Of a stretch of DNA of 7,264 bases, positions 1-5,604 are shown in pieces. Where the stretch lies: contig CATWUX010000119.1 of NCBI GenBank assembly GCA_958354085.1, positions 1-7,264 of the forward strand, written 5' to 3'. The stretch is from an uncultured Oscillospiraceae bacterium. GTDB lineage: Bacteria > Bacillota > Clostridia > Oscillospirales > Acutalibacteraceae. The notes under the pieces are model-generated. The model saw only the letters and a list, made by a program, of their open reading frames with translations, did no database searches and was not told the DNA's origin. Numbering within the stretch: the first letter of the stretch is position 1; each line of letters opens with the position of its first letter. A program made the position numbers and the translations under genes.

Positions 1-1
1 T

Positions 2-667
2 ACGATCGTGCTGCGGGGCGTGACGACGGTCACGGTGCTGGATGCGGGGGATAACGCGGCGGTCTTGCTGGAAAAGGACGGACACACCGCCGTGGTCGCG
101 TCCGGGGATTCCCTGAATCTGTTGGATAAGATGGAATGGGAGCTGCGCTCGCGCGGGGTGCGTAAGCTGGACTTTCTGTTGCTGCCCAGCTTGGAGGACG
201 AAGCCCTGCGCGGGCTGCCCGGCTTTGTACAGGCGATGCCGGTCGACTGCCTGCTGACGCCGGCGGCCGGAACGTACGCGGATGTTGCGCAGGCAGTCGC
301 GTCCCGGCGGCTGGTGCTGGAGGAGACGGGTACGGTCACGTTTTGGGCGGACGCCGCCGCAAACTGGCGGGCGGACGGCTGGGTGCGGCTGACGTTCGGC
401 GACACGGCATTGCTGCTGTGCCCGTCCGACGGCGATGCGCGGACACTGCCGGAACACTGGCGGCACAATCAGGCGCTGCTGTTCACGAAAACACCGCCGT
501 TGTATGCGGCGGCTTTGTCTGCGCAGCACGGCGTGCTGTGCTGCGGCACGGAGGTGCTGCCGTATGTGAGCAAGGGCGTGCCGTGGGGCGCCTACCCGAT
601 CGCACTGCCGGCGCAGGAGGGGGCAGTCGAGCTGCAAACGCGCGGAAAAGGTGATATTTCGCGATAA
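2..667 (+). CDS. comEC: ComEC/Rec2-like protein, C-terminal metallo-beta-lactamase-like domain (5' partial)
   Basis: The reading frame is open at the left edge, so only the last 221 residues are present; the GTG at position 8 is not a credible start. ComEC forms the inner-membrane channel for single-stranded DNA during natural transformation, and its tail is a metallo-beta-lactamase-like domain. What remains fits that tail: VTVLDAGDNAAVLL stands where the family has a DVGQGDAILI-type strand, VVASGDS where it has LIDAGG, and LDFLLLPSLEDEALRGL where it has the LSHPDxDHxGGL metal-binding loop. All histidines of that loop are missing, so the domain is probably catalytically dead. The position directly upstream of holA, 32 bases away and in the same direction, is typical for comEC in Firmicutes and supports the call. 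No membrane segment lies inside the window, so the channel part cannot be checked. Another degenerate member of the fold remains possible. Confidence 0.72.
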   Translation, partial: TIVLRGVTTVTVLDAGDNAAVLLEKDGHTAVVASGDSLNLLDKMEWELRSRGVRKLDFLLLPSLEDEALRGLPGFVQAMPVDCLLTPAAGTYADVAQAVASRRLVLEETGTVTFWADAAANWRADGWVRLTFGDTALLLCPSDGDARTLPEHWRHNQALLFTKTPPLYAAALSAQHGVLCCGTEVLPYVSKGVPWGAYPIALPAQEGAVELQTRGKGDISR

Positions 668-699
668 GTCATCAGGGATAGAAAAGGAGACTGCGGAAA

Positions 700-1758
700 A
701 TGGCATGGACAGAAACGGAACTGAAAAAAAGCCTGAAGGACGCGCCGCTCAAGCCGGTGTATTTTCTGTACGGCGAGGAAAGCTATCTGTGCAGCCATTA
801 TGCCGGGGTTTTGATGAAAACGGCGGTCGGCGAAGCGGAGCTGGGAGAATTTAATCTGCAAAAGTTTGACGGGCAGGATTGCTCCTTGGATGCGATCGAG
901 GAGGCGGCCGAGGCGCTGCCGCTGATGGCGGAGCGGAAATGCGTGGTCGTGCGGGATTACGACGCGGCCGCGGGCGGCGCGGCGGTGCAGGAACGGCTGC
1001 TGGCGCTGGTGAGCAACCCGCCGGATACCTGCGTGCTGATTTTTTGGCAGGACGCCGTAACGCCCGATCTGAAGAAAAACGCGAAGTGGAAAGCGTTTGC
1101 CGCCGCCATCGAGAAATCCGGCGCGTGCGTGTATTTCCCGCACAAAACGACAGCGGAGACCGTCAAGCTGCTGTGCGCCGGCGCGACGCGGCGGGGCAGC
1201 ATGATGCGGCCGGAAACGGCACGGCTGCTGATCGAACAGTGCGGGGACGATCTCAATCTGCTGCTCAGCGAGCTGGATAAGCTGTCCGCGCTGGCGGGAG
1301 ACGGCGAAATCACGCGGGAGCATGTCGTGACGGCAGGGACGCGCAATCTGGAAGCGTCGGTATTCGATCTGGCGAAAGCGCTGCTGCAAAACAACTATGA
1401 GCGCGCTTACGGTATTATCCACCGCCTGTTTGCGCAGCGGGAGGATCCGATCGCGGTGCTGGCCGCTCTGTCCAACGCGTATGCCGACCTTTACCGCGCC
1501 AAGGTGGCGGCGCAGGCGGGCGTGCCGGCGGATAGCTTGGCGGCGGATTTCGGCTATCGGGGCAAAGAATTCCGCTTGCGCAACGCGGCGCGGGATTGTG
1601 CGCGGCTGCCGCTCGGTGTGCTGCGCCAAAGTCTGGAGGTGCTGGCGCAGGCGGATGAAACCATGAAATCCACCCGCATGGATAAGCGGGTGGTGCTGGA
1701 GCAGACCGCCGCGCGTTTGATCGTGTTGGCCAAGACCAAAGCCGGAAGGGTGGTGTAA
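700..1758 (+). CDS. holA: DNA polymerase III, delta subunit
   Basis: The delta subunit is part of the clamp-loader complex and opens the sliding clamp ring so that it can be placed on primed DNA at the replication fork. The product has 352 residues, close to the family's usual 330-350. Family signatures appear in order: the start of the AAA+-like domain, PVYFLYGEESYL (19-30, without a working P-loop, as expected for delta); LPLMAERKCVVVRD (73-86); GDDLNLLLSELDKL (182-195); the start of the C-terminal domain around NLEASVFDLAKALL (216-229); and the conserved tail TMKSTRMDKRVVLEQTAARL (321-340). The start is the ATG at 700, with AGGAG at 685-689 ten bases upstream. It follows comEC by 32 bases and precedes the Toprim gene by 3 bases, so the three are probably one transcript. 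Nothing is missing. A long antisense frame over this gene is a coding shadow. Confidence 0.96.
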   Translation: MAWTETELKKSLKDAPLKPVYFLYGEESYLCSHYAGVLMKTAVGEAELGEFNLQKFDGQDCSLDAIEEAAEALPLMAERKCVVVRDYDAAAGGAAVQERLLALVSNPPDTCVLIFWQDAVTPDLKKNAKWKAFAAAIEKSGACVYFPHKTTAETVKLLCAGATRRGSMMRPETARLLIEQCGDDLNLLLSELDKLSALAGDGEITREHVVTAGTRNLEASVFDLAKALLQNNYERAYGIIHRLFAQREDPIAVLAALSNAYADLYRAKVAAQAGVPADSLAADFGYRGKEFRLRNAARDCARLPLGVLRQSLEVLAQADETMKSTRMDKRVVLEQTAARLIVLAKTKAGRVV

Positions 1759-1761
1759 GCG

Positions 1762-2370
1762 ATGGTCAAGGTGCGCGAGGTGCTGGTCGTGGAAGGAAAG
1801 TATGACAAGATCCGCTTGTCCTCGCTGGTGGACGCGCTGATCGTCGAGACCAACGGTTTCGGCATTTTTCGGGATGCCGAGCAGATGGCGCTGCTGCGGC
1901 GGCTGGCGGCGGAGCGCGGGCTGATCGTGCTGACCGACAGTGACAGCGCCGGCTTTGTGATTCGCGACCATCTCAGCGGCTCCATTCCGGCGGCGCAGAT
2001 CAAGCACGCGTATGTGCCGGAGGTTGTCGGTAAGGAGCGCCGCAAGGCGCAGCCGTCCAAGGAAGGACTGCTCGGCGTAGAAGGACTGAACAGCGAGGTG
2101 CTGCTTGCGGCGCTGCGGCGCGCGGGCGCCACATTGGAGGAGGGCGGCGAAACGGCGGCGCCTGCCGGGGACGCTGCGGTGACAAAGGCGCAGTTTTACG
2201 CAGATGGGTTTACCGGCTGCCCGGACAGCGCACAGCGCCGCCGCCGCTTGCTTGTGCAGCTTGGCTTGCCGCAGAAGCTGTCGGTCAACCGGTTGCTGGC
2301 GGTGATTAACGAGACCATGACCGCGGAGGAATACCGCCGCGCCGTGGAGGAAATAGACAAAAACGCCTGA
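1762..2370 (+). CDS. Toprim-DUF4093 protein, ribonuclease M5-like
   Basis: Ribonuclease M5 completes the 5S rRNA ends in Gram-positive bacteria; this 202-residue protein has the same plan. The N-terminal Toprim domain shows VREVLVVEGKYD (4-15, catalytic Glu11), VETNGFGIF (28-36), VLTDSDSAG (56-64, with the DxD metal pair Asp59 and Asp61) and EGLLGVEGL (101-109), matching the GIGVEHA-like stretch of M5. The C-terminal half (about 139-198, including FYADGFTG and RRRRLLVQLGLPQKLSVNRLLAVIN) fits DUF4093, the domain that follows Toprim in this family. The ATG lies 3 bases after the holA stop, and AGGG at 1747-1750 serves as ribosome binding site inside the holA end. Known M5 genes (rnmV) often sit beside rsmA/ksgA; here the gene follows holA and ends the operon. 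The fold is certain, while action on 5S rRNA is inferred, so no symbol is given. The TGA stop lies inside the terminator stem. Confidence 0.85.
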   Translation: MVKVREVLVVEGKYDKIRLSSLVDALIVETNGFGIFRDAEQMALLRRLAAERGLIVLTDSDSAGFVIRDHLSGSIPAAQIKHAYVPEVVGKERRKAQPSKEGLLGVEGLNSEVLLAALRRAGATLEEGGETAAPAGDAAVTKAQFYADGFTGCPDSAQRRRRLLVQLGLPQKLSVNRLLAVINETMTAEEYRRAVEEIDKNA

Positions 2371-2396
2371 AGGACATCGTCCTTCAGGCGTTTTTT
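2364..2396. terminator. Rho-independent terminator after the comEC-holA-Toprim cluster, likely two-way
   Basis: A perfect 12-bp stem (2364-2375 with 2379-2390, CGCCTGAAGGAC and its complement) closes a 3-base loop and is followed by six T (2391-2396). Five A (2359-2363) precede the stem, so on the minus strand it also ends in a T run and can stop the ATPase transcript that ends at 2452. The TGA stop of the Toprim gene (2368-2370) is part of the left arm. Confidence 0.93.
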
Positions 2397-2451
2397 GCGG
2401 GCTGTGTGATGATGCGATTTGCCGGCGAAAAAGATTTCCATCCGAGGTTCT

Positions 2452-3543
2452 TTATGGATGGTGCAGAAATTCGTCGATCACTTGCCGGGACAGGATGCCG
2501 ACCTGCTCCCAGTCCATGGCGGCGCCGTAAAATTCCTCCATGCGGTCATGGGCGGTTTTGGCTTGGGCGGCGGTTTGGACGGCTTCGTTGATCAGCTCCC
2601 GCACGGCACGACGATTAAAAGACAGCGTTTGGCGTTTGGCACGCAGCCGTTCACTGTCCGTAAAGCGTGCGGCATGGAGGCGGCGGTAAACCGGGAACGC
2701 GGCTTTATGCCACGAGTTGGAAGTGGTAAATCCCACACCGATCGAGGGGATCAGGAGATGCTCCGGCTTATCCTGCGGGGACAGCGGGCAGGCACAGGTG
2801 ACAATGGACAGACCGGCGTTGAGCGCGCGCTGGCGCAGCTCAGCCAGCAACAGGCGGGAGGAGGCGCCGTATTCGTCCTCCAGCGCGTAGATGCGCGGGC
2901 AGAGCGCCTGAAGCGTCTCGTGGAAGATCAGCGGGCCTTCCGGCGTAACGGCGCTGAGAAAGCGGCGGGTTTCTTTTCCGTATTGCCCGGAGCCGCCGCC
3001 GAATTCCCGCGCGGCAATACGGGCGGCACAGCGGCTGACCTTTTCTTGATCCGTGCAGTTTTGCGCAATCCGTGTGCTTTCGGACAGCAAGGCAGCGGCG
3101 GCGCCGATGAATTTGCGGCAGCGTTCATGCAAAGCGGTACAGGCGTCAGTCGCCTGAATCACGGCAGGGGCTTGCTCCCGCAGACGCGCCGTATTCATAC
3201 AGGCGCCCAGATTGACAATGGTTTCCACGGCGCCCCAGTATTTCGGTTCGATGATATGCGGAGCGGTGGCGTCCAGAATCCCCAATTTCTGATCGTGAAA
3301 CAGAACGCCGTCCAGCGATTGCGGATCGGAGGAACAGCGGATGACCTCCGCGTCGTGACCGGCAGCGGTCATCTGTTCCAGAATGCCGCGCATGAGGGAG
3401 GATTTCCCGGTGCCGGCGCCGCTTTTGATGAGGTATACGTGCCAGCCATCCCGGCAGTCATATAAATCCTCCAAATACCCTAAAAACCCCGTCGGCGTGT
3501 TGGCACCAAGGAAAAAATTGACCGGCGTTATGTAGTCCAACAT
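2452..3543 (-). CDS. Duplicated P-loop ATPase, one active and one degenerate copy (PRK06851-like)
   Basis: This 363-residue ATP-binding protein resembles, from memory, the uncharacterised Firmicutes family PRK06851; its cellular role is unknown. Copy 1 (about 11-96) has TPTG, strand HVYLIK, an intact Walker A GAGTGKSS (42-49), the motif CSSDPQSLDG (70-79), a Walker B-like LGILDAT (87-93) and APHIIEPK. Copy 2 (about 195-279) repeats the order with TPEG, strand RIYALE, a broken P-loop DEYGASSRLLL (223-233) lacking the Walker lysine, then CPLSP, EHLLIP and VGFTTSN. The C-terminal part has HDRMEEFYGAAMDWEQV (332-348). The frame is open further upstream to 3840, but the ATG at 3543 has GGGGAGGG (3549-3556) five bases away and starts at the family-like MLDYITPVNFFLGANTPTG. 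Residues before that show no family similarity. The gene stands alone, divergent from the membrane protein. No clear promoter was found upstream. Confidence 0.85.
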   Translation of the reverse strand: MLDYITPVNFFLGANTPTGFLGYLEDLYDCRDGWHVYLIKSGAGTGKSSLMRGILEQMTAAGHDAEVIRCSSDPQSLDGVLFHDQKLGILDATAPHIIEPKYWGAVETIVNLGACMNTARLREQAPAVIQATDACTALHERCRKFIGAAAALLSESTRIAQNCTDQEKVSRCAARIAAREFGGGSGQYGKETRRFLSAVTPEGPLIFHETLQALCPRIYALEDEYGASSRLLLAELRQRALNAGLSIVTCACPLSPQDKPEHLLIPSIGVGFTTSNSWHKAAFPVYRRLHAARFTDSERLRAKRQTLSFNRRAVRELINEAVQTAAQAKTAHDRMEEFYGAAMDWEQVGILSRQVIDEFLHHP

Positions 3544-3699
3544 ACGATCCCTCCCCAAATTTGTTTCTGTTCCAGAATATTCCGCAGCGGACGGTTTGGT
3601 GACTGGTATCCGGAATCGCGGGAAGAGAAAATCTGTCCGTTTTTCGACAAAAGATGGTTTTCGACTGCCGAACGGCAGATGGGAATTTTCTGAAAAGAC

Positions 3700-3727
3700 T
3701 TGCAATCCTGCGAAAATATGATATGCT
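3700..3727 (+). promoter_or_regulatory. Probable sigma-A promoter of the membrane protein gene
   Basis: TTGCAA (3700-3705), a 16-base spacer and TATGCT (3722-3727) form a reasonable sigma-A promoter. A TG at 3719-3720 one base before the -10 makes it an extended -10 type. It lies about 60 bases upstream of the start codon, in a 244-base gap between divergent genes. This is read by eye only. Confidence 0.5.
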
Positions 3728-3787
3728 GATAAAGTAAGCCGTTCGGTATGCGGCAGCAGAGTCGATAGGGAAAGGATTGTGTATGCG

Positions 3788-4315
3788 ATGGAAGTCGCTT
3801 CTGTAGTGTCGAAAATTGCCATGTGGACGGCGCTGGTCATTACCGGCGCGTTTCAGGTCTTGGCAATTTTGGGGATTTCCATGAATAATCAGCAGGCGAT
3901 TGCGCTGAATAAGCCGGAAAAGCAGTATAACCTGACTTTTTTGGTGCTATGCGTGGTCCTGTTTGTGCTGGCAGTCGTTTTGTTTACCGTGCTGAAAAAG
4001 CGGCGGTACATTGGTGTGATTATAGCGGTGGTCGCCGCGTTTGTGATGGTCGGCGTGGCGCTGGATCTGGGCCGTGTGTTTGCGGTTTCGATTCAAGCGA
4101 CCGGTGAACAGGGGCTGTCCACGTGGCGTATGGTTTGGCGGCATATGAGTCCGGTGCTCATTACGGCTTTTATGATCTGCGCGTGGCTTTTTGGGCGAGC
4201 GGCGGACAAAAAGCGCGAGGCAGCTGCTTTGGCGGCCGGGCCGGGTAAGTATCATTTTGACGATAAGATTCTGTTTGCCGACGAGGACAAGCCGGCTGTA
4301 CAAACCAAGAAATAA
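3788..4315 (+). CDS. Four-helix membrane protein of unknown function
   Basis: I do not recognise this 175-residue protein. Four hydrophobic segments are visible at about residues 11-32, 48-69, 74-95 and 121-138, joined by short loops. Positive residues KKRR (70-73) lie between helices 2 and 3, and a charged tail (139-175, rich in Lys, Asp and Glu) follows helix 4. By the positive-inside rule, the helix 2-3 loop and the C-terminus, and therefore the N-terminus, face the cytoplasm. There is no signal peptide cleavage site and no catalytic motif. The start is uncertain: the ATG at 3788 has AAAGGA (3771-3776) 11 bases upstream, while an in-frame GTG at 3779 has AGGG (3767-3770) eight bases upstream and would add three residues. 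The gene has its own likely promoter and ends 38 bases before a shared terminator, so it is a single-gene unit. Helical content and codon use suggest a real gene. Confidence 0.75.
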   Translation: MEVASVVSKIAMWTALVITGAFQVLAILGISMNNQQAIALNKPEKQYNLTFLVLCVVLFVLAVVLFTVLKKRRYIGVIIAVVAAFVMVGVALDLGRVFAVSIQATGEQGLSTWRMVWRHMSPVLITAFMICAWLFGRAADKKREAAALAAGPGKYHFDDKILFADEDKPAVQTKK

Positions 4316-4347
4316 ACAACGGTTGGTTCATGACTTTTGTATGCATG

Positions 4348-4402
4348 AAAAACCCCGCTGCGGGAGCGGCCGGTGTCCGGCTATCCCGTAACGGGGTCTT
4401 TT
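4348..4402. terminator. Two-way terminator between the membrane protein gene and the lexA-DUF523 operon
   Basis: The outer arms CCCCGCTGCGGGA (4353-4365) and TCCCGTAACGGGG (4384-4396) pair at 11 of 13 positions, plus one G-U wobble. An inner 5-bp stem (GCCGG 4369-4373 with CCGGC 4377-4381) closes a 3-base loop. On the plus strand TCTTTT follows (4397-4402); on the minus strand the five A at 4348-4352 read as TTTTT, so it works best for the minus-strand operon. The stop codon of the DUF523 gene (4381-4383) is inside the structure. A small inverted repeat, TTCATG-N11-CATGAA (4327-4349), sits just before it. Confidence 0.85.
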
Positions 4403-4845
4403 ATTCCTATGATCTGCGCCGGATACTCCTCTTCCGACAACACGCGGATGCCATGCTGGCGCAGCAAACGGGTGGTCATACCCTCGCCGGAGATTTTGCA
4501 CCCAGAAAAAGTGCCGTCGTACACCGTGTGCACGCCGCAGGAGGGGCTGTTTTCCTTGAAAATCACCGTATGGATCGCGTAACGGCGGCACAGCTCCAGC
4601 ACAGCCTGCGCACCGGCTTCAAAAGCCGCGGTGCAATCGTTTCCGGCGGCGTCCCATACCCGGCCACCGGCTTGCTCGCAAGGCGGGCGCGGCGTGGGGA
4701 GCCCGCCCAGCTGCTCCGGACAAACAGCCAGCGCGCGCCCCGCATCCAACAAATGCGCCAGCTCCGGGACTCGCTTGTGGCTGCCGTCATAACGGACACA
4801 GTGCCCGCACAGACAGGCGCTGATCAGAAATTCGGGCTGTGCCAT
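4381..4845 (-). CDS. DUF523 family protein, probable iron-sulfur desulfidase (TudS-like)
   Basis: The 154-residue product is a full-length stand-alone DUF523 protein. Hallmarks are FLISACLCGHCVRYDGSHK (6-24), VCPEQLGGLPTPRPP (41-55), a central GAQAVLELCRRYAIHTVIFKENSPSCG (78-104) and VYDGTFSGCKISGEGMTTRLLRQHGI (108-133). Members of this family (TudS and the related RudS) are known as [4Fe-4S] enzymes that remove sulfur from thiouracil or 2-thiouridine. The conserved cysteines Cys11, Cys42 and Cys103 are the likely cluster ligands here. The family call is firm; the substrate is inferred. The ATG (4845-4843) overlaps the lexA TGA by one base as TGATG, and no good ribosome binding site precedes it. 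Translation is therefore probably coupled to lexA, and transcription would follow the lexA promoter. Its link to the SOS response is an inference from this arrangement. Confidence 0.88.
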   Translation of the reverse strand: MAQPEFLISACLCGHCVRYDGSHKRVPELAHLLDAGRALAVCPEQLGGLPTPRPPCEQAGGRVWDAAGNDCTAAFEAGAQAVLELCRRYAIHTVIFKENSPSCGVHTVYDGTFSGCKISGEGMTTRLLRQHGIRVLSEEEYPAQIIGIKDPVTG

Positions 4846-5429
4846 CAGAAATACCGCAGCAGCGATACGACCTTGCCCAGTACCACCACTTCCTTGACAA
4901 TGATCGGTTCAAACTCGTCGTTTTCCGGTTGCAGGCGGAAATGGCCGTTCTCGGCATAAATGCGCTTGACCGTCGCTTCGTCGCCGATCAGCGCGACCAC
5001 GATATCGCCGTTTTGGGCGGCCGGCGTCTTGTGAACAATCACGACATCGCCGTCGAAAATACCGGCGCCGATCATACTGGTGCCGCACACGCGCAGAGCG
5101 AACAGCTCGGACGGATCGTAGCCGCCGCCGGAATAGGGGACATATTCCTCCACTTCTTCGACCGCCAGAATCGGTACGCCGGCGGTTACTTTCCCCAGCA
5201 GCGGCACGCGGGCCACGCTTTCGCCGGGCAGGCGGATCGCACGGTTGAGGCCGCTTTGACGTGAAATATACCCGTTTTCCTCCAGCGTTTTCAGATGTGC
5301 GTGTACGGTGGAGGTAGACTTAATACCGGCGGCGGCGCAAATTTCGCGAACCGTAGGCGGTAAGCCGTCCTGCGCGCGGTCTTTTAAAAATTCCAGAATT
5401 TTTTGCTGCTTATCGGTCAAAGGCTTCAT
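4845..5429 (-). CDS. lexA: LexA repressor, SOS response regulator
   Basis: LexA represses DNA-damage genes and cuts itself when activated RecA filaments form. The 194-residue product has the normal length. The N-terminal winged helix-turn-helix covers about 1-68, with the family motif PPTVREICAAAGIKSTSTVHAHLKTLEENGYI (24-55, helix-turn-helix about 27-48). The C-terminal self-cleaving protease domain shows the Ala83-Gly84 cleavage site in VTAGVP, catalytic Ser118 in VCGTSMIGAGIFDGD and Lys155 in EATVKRIY, all at the expected spacing. The ATG at 5429 was chosen over upstream in-frame codons (up to 5516) because AGAAAGGA (5440-5447) lies ten bases upstream, the protein then begins with the usual KPLTDKQQKILEFL, and upstream codons would fall in or before the promoter. 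It is the first gene of a two-gene operon with the DUF523 gene and is likely autoregulated by the dyad over its -35 box. Confidence 0.97.
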   Translation of the reverse strand: MKPLTDKQQKILEFLKDRAQDGLPPTVREICAAAGIKSTSTVHAHLKTLEENGYISRQSGLNRAIRLPGESVARVPLLGKVTAGVPILAVEEVEEYVPYSGGGYDPSELFALRVCGTSMIGAGIFDGDVVIVHKTPAAQNGDIVVALIGDEATVKRIYAENGHFRLQPENDEFEPIIVKEVVVLGKVVSLLRYF

Positions 5430-5487
5430 AAGCGACGCATCCTTTCTCCAACCGGCCGCGGTTAGGCCGGAAAATAGCTTTTTTACT

Positions 5488-5516
5488 AGTATAACACAGC
5501 TTCCCGCAAAAAGCAA
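5488..5516 (-). promoter_or_regulatory. lexA promoter (sigma-A)
   Basis: On the minus strand TTGCTT (5516-5511), a 17-base spacer and TATACT (5493-5488) form a strong sigma-A promoter. Transcription would start near 5481, giving a leader of about 50 bases before the lexA ATG at 5429. Confidence 0.8.
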
Positions 5517-5527
5517 ACATTTGTTTG
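5514..5527. promoter_or_regulatory. LexA-box-like operator over the lexA -35 element
   Basis: CAAACATTTGTTTG is a dyad with perfect 5-base arms (CAAAC and GTTTG) around a 4-base centre. It has the layout of the Gram-positive LexA box CGAAC-N4-GTTCG, with the same symmetrical G-to-A change in both arms. It covers half of the -35 hexamer, where a repressor would block polymerase. The position strongly suggests autoregulation; the altered consensus leaves some doubt. Confidence 0.65.
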
Positions 5528-5594
5528 AGAATTTATCAATAAAAACATTACAGTTTATTCATAGTCAATTCACATAAAAAACAAACGGTAATCT

Positions 5595-5600
5595 TATAAT
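5595..5600 (+). promoter_or_regulatory. -10 element (TATAAT) of the candidate small RNA
   Basis: A perfect TATAAT is placed so that transcription would begin at about 5605-5608, exactly where the predicted 5' hairpin begins. The -35 is weak: TTCACA (5569-5574) is close to consensus but 20 bases away, and ACATAA is at the 17-base spacing. The upstream 65 bases are very AT-rich and could act as an UP element. Confidence 0.55.
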
Positions 5601-5604
5601 AAAC

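Noticed and set aside
592..2007. Long minus-strand frame of 471 codons opposite holA and the Toprim gene
   Set aside because: It lies antisense to two well-supported genes, is rich in Arg, His and Gln as expected for a GC-rich shadow frame, and has no family motif or ribosome binding site.
2419..3465. Long plus-strand frame of 348 codons opposite the ATPase gene
   Set aside because: It is antisense to a gene with a clear Walker A motif and duplicated domain, and its translation has shadow-type composition with no recognisable fold.
3544..3840. N-terminal extension of the minus-strand ATPase up to 3840
   Set aside because: The extension is unlike the family, runs through the divergent promoter and start of the membrane gene, and the strong GGGGAGGG site belongs to the ATG at 3543.
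5430..5516. Longer lexA start giving a 223-residue protein
   Set aside because: It would begin upstream of the -10 element and of the predicted transcript start, and the ribosome binding site at 5440-5447 serves the ATG at 5429.
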